From Trichoderma breve (taxonomy: Eukaryota; Ascomycota; Sordariomycetes; Hypocreales; Hypocreaceae): a DNA stretch of 64,000 bases. A program made the position numbers and the translations under genes. The notes below the pieces were generated by a model. It was given only the letters and a program-made list of their open reading frames with translations. It had not been told where the DNA came from and did no database searches. Position 1 is the first letter of the stretch. Each line of letters opens with the position of its first letter. The stretch spans positions 744,001 to 808,000 of the forward strand of contig NC_079236.1 in assembly GCF_028502605.1 (NCBI RefSeq). Reading direction: 5' to 3'. Of the stretch, positions 13,201-25,295 are shown piece after piece.

Positions 13201-14215
13201 GCCATTTGCGCAGACGATAAGGCGTCAAGAGATCGACCTTGTGAGATGGGAATGGGCGAGCCAACCCACCAATCGTTCGTCTGTCCTCACGGACCCTGTA
13301 ACACACTGCAAATCGGCCCTGTTCTGTTCTGCATATCCCTCCTTTAGACTGGAACATGTGCTCATTCTTTTTGGAATCTTTTATCAGTGCTCATCAAGGT
13401 TACCCCAGTCTGAGCCCTTTCCTGTCACCGAGCTCCATATGCACACGAGCAACATGCCCTATTAAGGCATCTGAATCATTTGTTCCGATATACCGGAGGA
13501 GCCGTGATAATATGACTACTATTACATCAGAAACCCCCCACGTATCACCCCAAACACGGAAAAAGTTTCCCATACTCAAAGAAGTTCTCTTCGCATGCAT
13601 ACCCCTCTAATGAACATGCATTTCTGCGAGGCGACCAACCACAGCAACTAACACCCACCATTAAAAACCTCATAATGCATCCGAGTACAGAGCACGCCAT
13701 CGGTGATTTACCAATTCATACCTGGTCATCTATGTAGCTCTTTCCTCCTCTCGACCGATTCTCGGCATGCACACCCAATTCTCGGACTTCACGGCCAATA
13801 TCGGAGTGGGTGTGTGAACACCTCTTGCCTAAAATACTACTCAATTTGCAGCCTTTTGGTAGCCTTTTCGTAACGTTGTGGCAGCCTTCTGGCAGCCTCG
13901 TGATATACTTGTAGAGAAAGCGGGGGAGGCATGGCATCGGCCTGACTCCATCGTATTCGGGTCTCTGTCTTTTTTTAACCAACGAAGATGAAGCGTGTAA
14001 TCAATATAAACAACTAGTATTTGGCCGACGGATGCCTACATTCCGCATATCTATCATTATCACGCTGCATCGAGGTTTCAACACACAGTTCCCTCCTCAC
14101 AGCCTAAAAGGCGACACTTCTGTCGTCATAGAAGGTCTACTTGATACATCACAAATGGTTTCCACCGAATTAGGCACCTGCAGCTGCAAGTACCTACCTA
14201 GGTCCTAGGTTCAAG

Positions 14216-14330
14216 CACTTCTAGAAATAACGGACACTTCTAGAAATAACGGACTTTTCTAGAAACAACAAACACTTCTAGAAGAAACGGGCGCTTCTAG
14301 AAAAAACGGGCACTTCTAGAAGTAACAGAA
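14216..14330. repeat. 19-bp tandem array of six TTCTAGAA palindromes
   Basis: Perfect TTCTAGAA octamers begin at 14219, 14238, 14257, 14276, 14295 and 14314, exactly 19 bp apart. The spacers vary around AATAACGGACAC. The palindrome is conserved in all six units while the spacers drift. The octamer has the form TTCnnGAA, the core of a heat-shock element. The nearest recognised gene ends at 15209 and points towards the array, so the array is not in an obvious promoter. It may be an ordinary minisatellite or a protein-binding array. Confidence 0.85.
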
Positions 14331-14599
14331 CGAAGGCCCAGACCTAGGCCTAGACCCTCCCATCGAAATAGTACACCAGGATATTCCCATATCGGCACTC
14401 AGAACCCTGCTCTTTCCCTCTTAACCACGTGCCTTCCCGAGCCACGTGTAGTTCATCGAACTTTTCCCTCCCAAACTACCTAAGCTCAGGTACCGCTACT
14501 TAGTCACTGGCCGCTTTTCAAGGCCAGAACGCCCAGGGGAAGCAGTCTTACTGGTCGGAACCAAAATACCGGGACCAATCCCGATATACCTCGACCGAT

Positions 14600-14639
14600 G
14601 AGCCGCAGAGCCGCAGAGCCGCAGAGCCGCAGAGCCGCA
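14600..14639. repeat. 8-bp tandem repeat GAGCCGCA, five copies
   Basis: Five uninterrupted identical copies of GAGCCGCA lie about 280 bp to the right of the TTCTAGAA array. The perfect identity suggests recent slippage. No reading frame uses it. Confidence 0.9.
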
Positions 14640-15208
14640 TAGACCCTAGTTAGTATTTAGTATATCACGAGAAAATAGTTCATGTTTGTATCAATAAATA
14701 GAAAAGTCTTGGCCGTAAATGGAAGTTTCTGATTGGATTGGCTCGGGCCAAACTAGTTGAGCTTAATCAGACGACAACTCTTGTTGTTCAGTTTCATTGT
14801 GTTCAAACATGAGGTAGACTTTGTCATTGAATCGAAATTTTGTGATTTCTATTGAATTGGGTCATGTTCTGCTATGCTGTAGAGTATCAAGCCCAAACTA
14901 AGAACAAAAAATGTGTGCTTGTAGCAACAAGGCTCTTTACAAGTCATGCAAGGCCACTTCTCGAGCGTGCATCGTAGATGGTAATTTTTATCATCTTTTA
15001 TTCACTATGTATCTACCTAGTTTGTAATGAAGTATGTAAATAGGAAACGATAAAAACTTGATGTACATGAGATAATTAAGAAACAAACGTAAAACTAGGG
15101 TCCGGAAGCCTTTTTAATTCTAAACCTGCGCTCTAGGCGCGCTCTATCCAAAATCAAATAGCCACCAACGCCCATTGAATGCAGTCTATCGATGCTGAAT
15201 GCGTGGTT

Positions 15209-17619
15209 TTAATCTATTTGAGGAAGAGCGTCGCCTTGTGCGCCAAGTCCGAGACTTACAATCTCCCTGGCACCCACTTCGGGAGTTTTGGCTGTAAAGT
15301 CAGTATCATACTCATCTGCCACAGTGAACGTTGAGTTCTCTGCATCCCATAAGAGCCACTGGCCAACAGAAGAAATTTGTCGTCCAATCCACAGGATTCT
15401 CTCCTTTCGAGCATCCACCATGGATGCCTGCTCAAAGTATTTTTCATCTTCTTCAACGATTTCGCCAGAGAACCAGTTAAAGGGAAAGTACTCCTCAGTG
15501 TAGATCAGGCCACGCATGGCATAATCTTCTGGGAGTGGTCGGTAGTGATCTTGATTTTCTGCTCCAGGGAATACTGCACTGTCCATGCGAGGTTCAAACT
15601 TGCAGGACTGCTTCAAGTAGTTAAGCATAGTCGCTATCAGCTTCCAGGGGTACTTATGCTCGATGAATTTCATCGCAGCGGGAAATTTAGACAAATGGTG
15701 TATAAACACCATTTGTGTGTGGAGGAATGGCAGTATATTCATGTCTCCCCACCGCTGAATTACTATCTCGAGTGTTTGTACAGCCAAAGAGAGCGATTGG
15801 TAAAAAGTGTCTGCTGGAATGGGCTCCGGAGCAATGGATTCTCCAGCAGTGTCCATGTCATCAGACCGCTTGGGGACAATGGCATGTTTTAGGACATTGG
15901 AATCGTCGCCGAAGCCAAGGAGAGAGCATGTAATAGAAATGCCCATATAGTATCTGTAAATGAGTAAGTTAGGGGCCACGACTAGATGAATGCAAAAATC
16001 AGATATTCTTACCCAGCTTCCAGCCAGCTTTTCGTGATTCGAGCAATATGTCCATCCAAGAGACTCAAGAATTGTTTAGCGGCGTTCCCTAGCTGGCCCT
16101 TTTCTTTGCCAGAGAAGAAGATAGCCAGGATGCGCACAAAAGCAAGATCAATTAATTCCAGCCGAGGCGGGTTTGAACTCAAAACTGGATCAAACAGAGT
16201 CATAACGCTCTCCCTGGCACTTAGGAACGGGATAGGGACACAGAGAGACTTTGTATAGTAATACGTCTGCTGAAGCGCGTTGGGACGCGCCAGAATAGCT
16301 AGGTGATGGTAGAGTCGACCAGTGGTCGGTAGCTTATCCGATGCCTTTGAGTACCAGTATCGAGAAACAGCAGTCCAAGTTTCTCGGTCTCGAATATCGT
16401 CGTCTTCAATTGCCATACGGTATCTGCCCAAATCTCCGAGACATTCGATCCAAGTATCTTCAAATGCAGGTACAGTTTCGTAGAGAAGAGCCATCATGCT
16501 GTACGCAATGTAGATGAAAGTAAGCATGTGTTCTAGAGATAGTGGCAGTCTGTGTCTCAAGAGTTCAAGGAATGAATGTATGCCATGTCTCCACATTCTC
16601 GCTGGCATGGCGTACTTAGAGGCCAGCCGTCGAAGTGCCGGGCTAGCAGACGGATGTTGACTCGCCAAGAAAAAGTCATGATGCTCGTGAAGCAGCGTAC
16701 GGTGCAGGGCAATTAGTGCTTGCCACTGCTCGTTATTAAGCTGCTGTGGCGAGTCTTTATTGGCTGATTGAGCATTGTCAACCTCAATACACTTGCTTTC
16801 TACCATGACAAGTCCGGCGTAGATGCCTTTAACTTCAGCGACGAGCTGTTCCTGGGATATCGGCCTAGTTTCAGGCTGCCGGATCAGCTGAGATACAGAA
16901 GGATCCTCGGTATACGAGTCGTCCGCCTCGACATCTGCTTCTGGGCCAGGTTCCGGATCGGGCTCCTCCATTTTATGCTGGTTTGGCTTGGTATGCGACA
17001 ACGGTCTAGATCGTTGGCCCAGAGTTTGTGTTTTGAGCTGAGAAGGTCTTTGAAGACCGCCGCTGCTTGGACTCCAGAGTTGGCGAGTACTTGCACCTTT
17101 GGTACCGCGATCAAACTCTTTGTTATTGTCGGCTTGCTGCCTGCCTCGCCCCCGCCTAGTTGGGGTAGAGGGCGGGGGGGAGCTACTTGGAGAGCAAACC
17201 TTCTTATTTCGACCTTCATTATCCGAGCTCTCTTTGGCATTTAAAGGACTACGCTCTGGATTCTGCTGGTCTTCTGACTGATCTAAAGCAGATCTTTTCC
17301 TGGATCTCTTATGCTGATCTTGTTCTGTGGCAGATGTAGGCTGGGGTCTTTGGCACACGTTAGACAAGGCAAGGCAGTCACATGTCCGGGCGGGGGTCAC
17401 TCACTGAGGTTTGGATGAGGTAAGTTTCATCCGCTGGAAGGCGTCCAGAATGGCCTTTTCCTCCGTGGGGTGCTTCTCCCCGCTGTTTTGGACATGCTGT
17501 TTGAATCCATCGAGCGTCGGCGGCTTAACGTCCACCTGACAGATGGGGCAGCTGAGCTGCCGTGAATTGCGTAGATAATTGACAAAGATTTTGGAGATGT
17601 CTGGTTGGACAGAAGACAT
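15209..17619 (-). CDS. EST1-like DNA/RNA-binding-domain protein with N-terminal C2H2 finger
   Basis: Three exons, 17619-17405, 17347-16013 and 15953-15209, with introns of 57 and 59 bp (donors GTGAGT and GTAAGA), give 764 residues. The first in-frame ATG is at 17619. Residues about 20-50 carry a C2H2-like finger (CPICQVDVKPP...HVQNSGEKH). Residues 70-220 are low-complexity, basic then acidic, and probably disordered. From about residue 260 the protein is helical and resembles the EST1/SMG5-7 DNA/RNA-binding region: RTLLHEHHDFFLASQHPSAS, then ARMWRHGIHSFLELLRHRLP, ECLGDLGRYRMA, GRLYHHLAILARPN and QQTYYYTKSLCVPIPFLSAR. The tail around residues 690-710 reads ERILWIGRQISS. Characterised relatives act in telomerase recruitment or nonsense-mediated decay. 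This fungal branch is unstudied as far as I know, so the role is an inference. Confidence 0.75.
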
Positions 17620-20600
17620 GATACTTTCGATGGCGGAGATAGGACTCAATAACGCTGGTACACATGTAGGTACGTGGTGGTAGCGTTCTGTGAGTGAGAG
17701 ATTTGGGGGCTAAATGCTTGGGAGGCGGGCGGAGCGGGCGGACTGCGGGAATCCCAGCTACCACTCAAGCGCAGAGGGACAAGGCTTCTTCTACTCATAG
17801 AGGATTAGTTCATGGAATTCTGCGGTGTTCTGTGGCATTCTCTGCGTTCTAGCGGCTGCGGTGCGTGGTGGATTGGGGCTTCGGTGAATGAGAGAAAGCA
17901 GTTCTTCTGCTTCGGAATGATGAAACGAAATTGATGTTTAAGAGCAAAATAGAACATGGCCAAATAGCGTGCCCCACAAGCTTGCAGCAGCCAAGCGAGC
18001 AAGGGTGCTATGCTAGCAACATGCCCCAGGCCTCAGTGCATGTAGGTACATGTACAGTAGTGCGGGAGGATGACGGGTGGGTTGCATCCTTAGTATGTAG
18101 GTAGGTAGCGGGGGACCGTAGAGCGCGCACCACACCCGGTTGCCTTAACTGAAGAGCCGCATCGCGGAAAGGGTTGAGCCTCAACCCTCGACCCCCATCT
18201 TCAAATACACTAGGTAGGTATATATATAAAATATATAAAAGGACAAATAAAATAAAGGACCTACTGTGGGTATAGAGATCGTCAAAGGCGAGGAGACTGA
18301 AGATGACGAGCGAGTGACGGAACGGAAGATCGGGAACATGCGTCGATGAACCATTAGGGCAATAGTTTATGAATGTGCCAACATGATGTGTAGAGTGCTT
18401 GGCGAGGTCTTGACCATTCTTTGATGTTTTCAAGAATGAAGAAGAGGGCGCATCAACGTCTACCTTTATATAGAAAGAGCTGCAATACCCAAGCTGCTGA
18501 GAGCATCCAATTGATGCCAGCCATTAATTCCGAGGCGGCGCGGACCACCTAGGCGGGCACCGAAACGCGCCGTGTCTGCCCGGTAATAAAATTGAGGTAC
18601 AGCGGAAAGGCACATGTACCTTGGGTCCGTTGAGGCGCAAAGAGGTTGCCATAGCCCTTTTAGGTTGCAGCGATTAGAGTCCATCTACGTATGGGGCTCA
18701 AATGAGACCAGGATTCATGTTTAATTACGGTTGGCAGACCTTTTAGCTGTGTTGTGCCATGACACTGTCCGCGAGCCATCTTGCTTGCACCACCATGGGG
18801 TCTATTCAATGTCTCAAAACTTCTATCTCTCAGCTACAGTGAACCACGGTCTATTCCTTACGTCTAAATGTACTCTGTAGCCGTAATGGAAATGACGAGT
18901 GATGAACGCCATCCAGAAGATGCAATCTCAGCTCATCATGAGACCAATCATATACATCAGTTATATCCAGCTGACAATATGAGTCCTTTCAATAAATGTC
19001 AGCCATAGCCGTAGTCTCCGTTTTTCTCCATCTACCACAACTCATACGGCCTGATTTAGGATTCTTCAAGGCGTTTTTACCCAGGCCGGAACCCACAAGG
19101 CTTGCCAATGGCTTCAATTTGACTGGTACAAGAGGATTCTCTAGATCCGTCCTAAACAACAATGGGGTGTTTAACTATATGTTGCTCGCCTTATTCTCTT
19201 CATCCGCGTCTACGCAGAGCCTCACTTTGATGGGTGCATACTCCATAGAGCCTCTTTTCTTCAGAAGCGTGCGTGTGTATCGTTAACTCAGACGATGATA
19301 GACGAATCTCTAGGCTAACTTCAAGATTTACAGATCCACTCACAAAAGCTCTCTACTGCCGCACACGAAAACTCGGCTGTAACATCTCAGGCATCTGATT
19401 CAGGCGTCAAGGGCTCTTAACCAATGTCTTGATTCAGAAACTCCTTGCCGCCTGCCAGGTAGAGACATCAATAGGCAGCCGCTCCTCCAAGACACAGATC
19501 ACGATGGCCTCACTCTGACGTGGTTGGTATAGAGATGCTCCCTTCGGGGATGATGCTTCACGGCTAGCCAGTGGTTGAGACACTCTTCGCGCCGCGTGTG
19601 TTTTGCAGATGATCAGCGTCCTGTTGTTATGTTACATTGTGCTGTAGTACAGCAACTGTGGTACGTGATTTGCTATCATCGCGAGGAAACACACGCTGCC
19701 TTTTTCTTTCGTGATATGCGTTGGCGAAATTGCCTTGTTTTTCAAGCCATGGAGCTCATCGCTTGTGAAAAAGAGTCGAACAAAATATATGTACCCTGCA
19801 GTGATGGAGGGACTCGAAGACGGCAAGAAGACGGCTGGGGCGGCCGCTGGCATTGAACCTTGAAACACGCACAAAAAAAAGATTAACCGAAAATGGGGTC
19901 AAAGTTCTTCTACCTCGGGCTCAGATGCTTTGAAACCCAATGGATTGCAGAAAGTCTGCAGCGGATAATTCTTGGTGAAGAATTTCTCAAAGGCCTTACC
20001 TGAAATAGCGGAGAGTTTCATGCGCAAAACCCGATGGGCTCGAATCTTCAGTGAGTAGTTCGGTAACGGAGAATAAACCAAACAAGGTACTGCCAACGTC
20101 TCTTTCGTTTTGAACCGATTTATTTTGCCTTGGGCAGTAAAGAGTTCTCTGACGTCCTTCTTATATCTTGGCCCTTGACGTGGCGACGCCGACTAATAGT
20201 TGGGCCGCATTCAAACTGCGCGCTTGTTAAGAGAGCTAACGACTGCATAAGCCAATCAAGAACGGCATGACGGCTGCAATACCGACAATTCAATATCGGG
20301 CATTGTCAGATGCCTTAACTTGAATTCCAATTTATAATGAAGTTGTAAGTTCAAAGGACCCTTTGGGACTCAGCTCATGCATTGCAGCCATACTAAGAGG
20401 CCAAGCAGAACAAAAGCGGCTCGGCATCATGCCATACCCGCTCAGCCATCCCTAGCTCACCGAGCAGTTTGTATACAGCGAGTTGTCATAGCTCTTGAGA
20501 CTATGGCTTGATCAAAATTTTCAAATGATTTGGTAAATGGAGATATCGTGATTCTGCTCTTTATCAGCGTATAGACTGCGAACATGTGTCTAACACGGCA

Positions 20601-23432
20601 GAACAAAAGGGGGACGATGACTGGCAAGCGGTAAGGGGCCATGTACCCACCATCCGCTAAGACACGTATGTATTTCTTTTCCCGACTTTTTGATCTTGTG
20701 ACGATGACGGTGAACTGTCGGGTATTTTGTTGTTGCTCGCCTTGCAGCCTTTTAATATATATAGGTCGCTATCCGGGTGGGTCTGCCATTTCTGGTTGTT
20801 TTACATACCTACTACGCGCACTTTGTGGTGTGTGTGTGTGTTTGTGTTTGAGATTGCCCTTGCAGTAGGCGTCCAAATATGTCATGAGTGTACAGATATG
20901 TTGCCAGGCAAGTGGGGGCCAAAAAAACTGCCTTGAAATACTGATTTGGCAATGTATAGAAACAGCAACCGAATCTATACAACTCTATTGTGAGTTGATG
21001 GCAATTTGCTGTTCATGATATAGAGGTAGGTACATGTATGACATACCTAGTAGGTACCTAGGTAGGCACCATTCAAAGCCCCCAACTCTTCTACTAGGTA
21101 GGTACTTGATCTTCGAGTTACCAGTTTCACTTATATAACCGCCATCAATTTGAACTGGCTTCAATGAGCGCTTCTTCTCTAAATTACCATGTGTGCTCTA
21201 TACATGTGTAGGTTGAGAAGTCTTCCAATGTGTTGATTACCTATTTGGGCACCTCTACGCACCTAAGTCTTAGGTGTTAAAAATTAGGCGATAAGATAGG
21301 TGGATAAGGCTGATTGCCGCGCAGATCATTGCTAGATAATTAATTGGATGTGGCCAATGGATCATCGCAACAAGACAGGTTTTGCTTTCATTTTGCCTCA
21401 CTCTCTGATGATTCGCTAGGAGTCAACGATTACCGTGAATTGACGTCGTATTTTAGGAGCGCGCTCGTATTCTTTCCTCACCAATCGAAATGCTATAACC
21501 TCATTATTTATCGGTAATAACCGTCGGCTTTCTTTCTTTTGTTTTTCCCGATCCCTATCAATGATCAGCATCTTACAAAAGATCCCATTAAAGGAGTTTT
21601 AGTAAGTTTGATAGATGAGGCGATGCCTTGGAAGTTGGCAATGTGGACAAACATTTCAGCAAGGCTGACAACCTTATTGGATACAAATAAGAATACTCCG
21701 TAGTGGTGTTATTTCTATCTCGAAAACATGATGTTCGCCCTGATTCTTAGCTCACTTTTGCCACCATCTTCCAATTATCGTGATTGCATCTGCTGTTGTT
21801 AAGGCAGCCATAGTATTGCTGTATATGAGTATCATGATATAATGCTGATGCCTTGAGGATCTCCTGCTCTATCACAGTGGTGCCATTGTTACGCTGCTGC
21901 AGGCAAGGGTATCTATACTTTACAAGCACATGTGGCTTGCAGTATTAGCCCGCACCACAAATCTAAATAGCATCTATGGATCCGGATTCTAGTATTGTTA
22001 AATTTTCACCATCTATTTTCGATATTTATTGTGCTTCGTTTAAAACAAGGCAACCAATACTTGCATGTGGCGTGCTTGTAATAGGTAAGGTAGTGTCACC
22101 TGAAGTAAAATAGAAAAGTCAAAGCACTATTCCAAGATATCCAGCCGCTCGTGTAATTAAAATTCGAGGCAAAAACAACAAATAATGCATATTCCTCTGC
22201 AGGCAAACTTACGGTAAGGCAACTTTTTGACTCAGGAAAGTCGACCAAAGTGAAGGGATAAAGGCAGGGAGGAAGGTGTTTGCGAGACTCATAGCGTCAT
22301 AGAAGCGAAAGGGGATGGGGGAAAAAGAAACGAAAGCCCCCTCCTTCTATCTGGATGAAAAGCTGGCTATCCTCGTAAGGCGGAGTGATGGTGTGGGAGC
22401 AGTACTGGAACTAAATTCAAGAAAAAGAAAAGAGCAAGCTAAAAAGGAAAACAATGGAAAGGCTGAAACCACAACTGGTTCAGCTCATAAAACAGCCTCC
22501 CTCGCTACGTCGACGGCTTGGAGGACTTGCCTTGGAACGTTAATTATTGGAGCGGGTATATATTTCTGTAAATGTGATGCCTCCAAATTAATCAAAAGTG
22601 CTGTGATCCTTCCATCCCATCACCTGTATACCGCTGTGTTGTTGTATACAAGGCGCTACTCTTTGAACAATCGGCCAATTAGACAAGGCTTTATAGTGTG
22701 ATTGCTAACGGAACATACATTGCCCTTATGCAAGCTGGATTTCATGTAAATTATTCACATCCTTGCATAACGCCCAGACAACCCCTTACATCACCGCCCG
22801 AATTGCCTTCTTTTGCCTACCTATCACAATTTTACAACGAAGAATGCCAACAAGTTATCAAGTGACACTCTCTAGCCAATACTGAACGTTCGTCCCATCT
22901 TTGACTGAATGTCATCACCTCCGCAGTTAGTGAAGTGCACCCCCGGACGCATAGTTACTTATGCATGACATGGGACCCTGCCCCATAACCCTTTCGTACC
23001 AGGTGTAAAACGCACTCGTACCATACCAAGGCGCACAACAGAAGTCCTACGCTGTGCCTGATGACCGGTGAAGAGCTTTTGCTAATTGGCACACATTCTT
23101 GCAGTAAGTCTTACAGAGAGCGAGCAACGAATAGGATATCTAGGAAGGTTACCGCCATTACCGCAAAATATTCACCTGAACCAGGGCCAGTTGATGTATT
23201 ACTACTGCCTTTTACACCGCCTCAAACAAGGACAGAAATAGCACAATGAGCTCATGTGATGCAGCTGCCTTTACCGAGTGTCGTTGACATAGGCTGCCTG
23301 TTCTTGTGTTTTGAAGGTTCCTTACATCGGGGGAATTTCGAACCTTTTATACCAAGAGGATTACAAATCCCTATATCGGGGGCTCGGTGTCTGCACGGAG
23401 GGGAAGATTGTGAGAATGATGTTATTCCCATT
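17620..23432. other. Gene-poor intergenic region of 5.8 kb
   Basis: No conserved protein is visible. The longest distinct frame, at 22315-22701, is Lys/Glu-rich at its start and lacks family features. TAGGTA/ACATGTA motifs occur near 17665, 18045, 18100, 18211 and 21025-21105, next to short AT tracts such as 18218-18240. The left edge (17620-17800) is the probable promoter and leader of the EST1-like gene. The right edge is the 3' side of the TCD-type gene. Confidence 0.5.
21024..21110. repeat. Cluster of TAGGTAC / ACATGTA / CCTAGGTA motifs
   Basis: Within about 85 bp the palindromes TACATGTA and GGTACC/CCTAGG recur with TAGGTAGGTA direct repeats. The same vocabulary appears at about 12170-12250, 14190-14212, 17665-17680, 18040-18110 and 37910, always outside coding exons. 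It looks like a dispersed simple-sequence family of intergenic DNA in this genome. Origin and function are unknown. Confidence 0.6.
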
Positions 23433-25004
23433 CTACCTGCGGAACCATTCATACTGCTCTGCTTCTCTCATCCGTTCCTCCACACGCTTGATGGTCTCTT
23501 CATCATACAATTCCTCCAGAGGTTTGTCTGCCTTGAAGATTTCCTTCTCATGTCTCGTGGCCTCTTCTTTCGTCATACAGGCCAAGTCTCTCAGCCTAAT
23601 CGTGGAGCATTTTTGTTCGTCCTTGCCTTCTCCGATAACCGTCATACTGCATGTTTCAGGCTTCTTCCATCTAATGAGAACCAGCTTTGTAGGGATACCG
23701 CTAAGAATGCTGCGACCACGATACAATTCTTCTGTCATGAATGCCACGTCGCCAAGTGTGAGAGGCGTCTTCAGGCCTGTAGTGCCAGGAACGAACATTC
23801 GAGCGAGCTTCTCTTCCGAGCCTTGAACATATGTCAGAATACCTTCATACATTCGTTCTCGTGCTTTGCCAGGCACGTATGAGATGGGATATCCAGTTAT
23901 CTTCAGAATAACATGGTTGGCCGCTGTCAACCCAAAGATAGCTGGCATAGTGCCCAGCACAGGCAGAATTCGCACTCGGAAGTTGGCCATGACACCAAGG
24001 TCGCCAACTGAGCCTTTCTGGAACTCCTCTTCGGGTAGGGGTAACAGCTCAGCTTTTCCCTCTCCAGATTGCTCTGTAGAGTATACAACTGGTATGCCGC
24101 TGGTGATGCCGAGAAGCTTAAGTCGTCGTCTCGTCGCTCGTGATAGTCCGTCGTCTTTACTCGTTCCAATGTCACCGATGACAATCTTGGTGGGATCTCC
24201 TTTGCATCCTGCGCCCATGGAGCTGATGACGGGCAGGTTGTTGTCGTAGCAGTACTTTAACAGTGCAACCTTTGTGTCGATGTTGTCGATGGCGTCGATA
24301 ATGAAGTCTGGTTTACGGCCATCTTCTTTCCAGGGCGCCAGCATAGCCTCGGCAACAGATTCATCAAACTTTTCCTGACGGAGGTCGAACTTGATCCAGG
24401 GGGCGATGGCAATGAGTCTTCTATAAAGGCATTGCACCTTGGGAGTGCCAACATCTGCCAGAGTTGCAACAGCATGTCGGTTCAATGAGCTGAGCGTAAC
24501 TTGGTCAAAGTCGATGAGTCGAATCTTGGAGACACCTGACCGAGCCAAGGTAGCAGTGCAATGTGAACCGACGCCTCCACAGCCAACTACTATAACAAAC
24601 GAATCTCGTAACTTTTGTAGGCCTTCTGGTGTAAGAAAGACCTGGTTGCGTGCAAGCTGCTCCAGAATAAGTTCTTCGTCGAAATCGCCGGCTTGCGCAC
24701 GCTTAGCCAGCGCTATGTTGCGAGCATCTTCAAGATCCAGGCCTGATTCTGATGAGGCACCGAAGCTGTTCAACTAAGAGACTGTTAGTCTTTAAGTTAA
24801 TTGTAAAAGGCTGAGGATTCAATTCACTCTTCCTCTGTCGGTTGACAGCAATGGGATGGAGTTCTTCAGTTCTGAAAGCCGCTCCTCTCGTTCCAATGCC
24901 TGAAAACCTAGTATCAATCCCGCTACAGTTGCACCAGACACAGCCGCGGTTGCGAGCAGCTGGAACCGGGAATTGGAAAGTGTATCTGATAAGAATGAAG
25001 ACAT
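23433..25004 (-). CDS. tRNA threonylcarbamoyladenosine dehydratase (TcdA/Tcd1-2 family)
   Basis: Two exons, 25004-24828 and 24773-23433, joined by a 54-bp phase-0 intron, give 505 residues. This E1-like ThiF-fold enzyme uses ATP to cyclise t6A at tRNA position 37 to ct6A. In yeast the two paralogues sit on the mitochondrial outer membrane. The N-terminal exon encodes one hydrophobic segment (about residues 15-35, AAVSGATVAGLILGF) that fits such an anchor. The nucleotide-binding loop VVGCGGVGSH is at about residues 121-130. IRLIDFDQVTLSSLNRHA and FIIDAIDNIDTKVALLKYC follow, then the family block GDIGTSKDDGLSRATRRRLK. The start is the first ATG, since the frame upstream offers only GTG. It is divergent from the mitochondrial TPR gene, 291 bp away. 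Whether it matches Tcd1 or Tcd2 was not resolved. Confidence 0.9.
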
Positions 25005-25295
25005 GCTGCTCACATCATTTAAACCAGAAATTTCATATAAGTTTTATCCAACAATGAAGCGATTGGCTACATGAGTACTCAACCACGATGGTGCCATTGA
25101 ATTGTGCAGGAATTTTAGTGGGCTTGACGGCTGCTTAGTCATTAGCCGGGCTTATCGAAGGTGGGATGCAAAAGATAGGAATGACATCTGGATGCAACTC
25201 TAAATTGCATAGATCTCGACGACACAAGATTATTTCTCCGTCAGTGAATTGATTCGCCCAGCCCGGGACTCCGGCTCTCCCAGGCCAGCGCCGCC
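25005..25295. promoter_or_regulatory. Divergent promoter between TCD-type gene and mitochondrial TPR gene
   Basis: The 291 bp between two divergent start codons must hold both promoters. A CCAAT box on the - strand (ATTGG at 25062-25066) lies 58 bp upstream of the - strand start codon. No clear TATA box is seen. The right end is GC- and pyrimidine-rich, as is common for fungal leaders. Confidence 0.5.

Larger units (their letters stand above)
7232..15208. other. Gene desert of about 8 kb with an AT-rich core
   Basis: No reading frame here exceeds about 125 codons and none resembles a known protein. The part from roughly 9300 to 10900 is conspicuously AT-rich, with runs such as TATATATAT near 10370. 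The part from 11300 to 14500 is of mixed composition with several TAGGTA/ACATGTA motifs (about 12170-12250 and 14190-14212). Two clean tandem arrays close the region (14219-14321 and 14600-14639). No transposase, reverse transcriptase or long terminal repeat was recognised, so this is either decayed repeat DNA beyond recognition or simple intergenic sequence. Confidence 0.6.

Noticed and set aside
15377..15892. 171-codon + strand frame
   Set aside because: It is antisense to the third exon of the EST1-like gene, without any recognisable family.
22315..22701. 128-codon + strand frame starting MGEKETKAPSFY
   Set aside because: It has a Lys-rich start, no homologous pattern, no introns and no promoter signal; it may be chance in intergenic DNA.
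23320..23360. Possible tRNA B-box-like string TTTCGAACC
   Set aside because: It does not fit the B-box consensus and no cloverleaf could be drawn around it.
23256..23882. Long + strand reading frame of about 208 codons
   Set aside because: It lies antisense to the conserved C-terminal part of the TCD-type gene and shows no domain or splice support.
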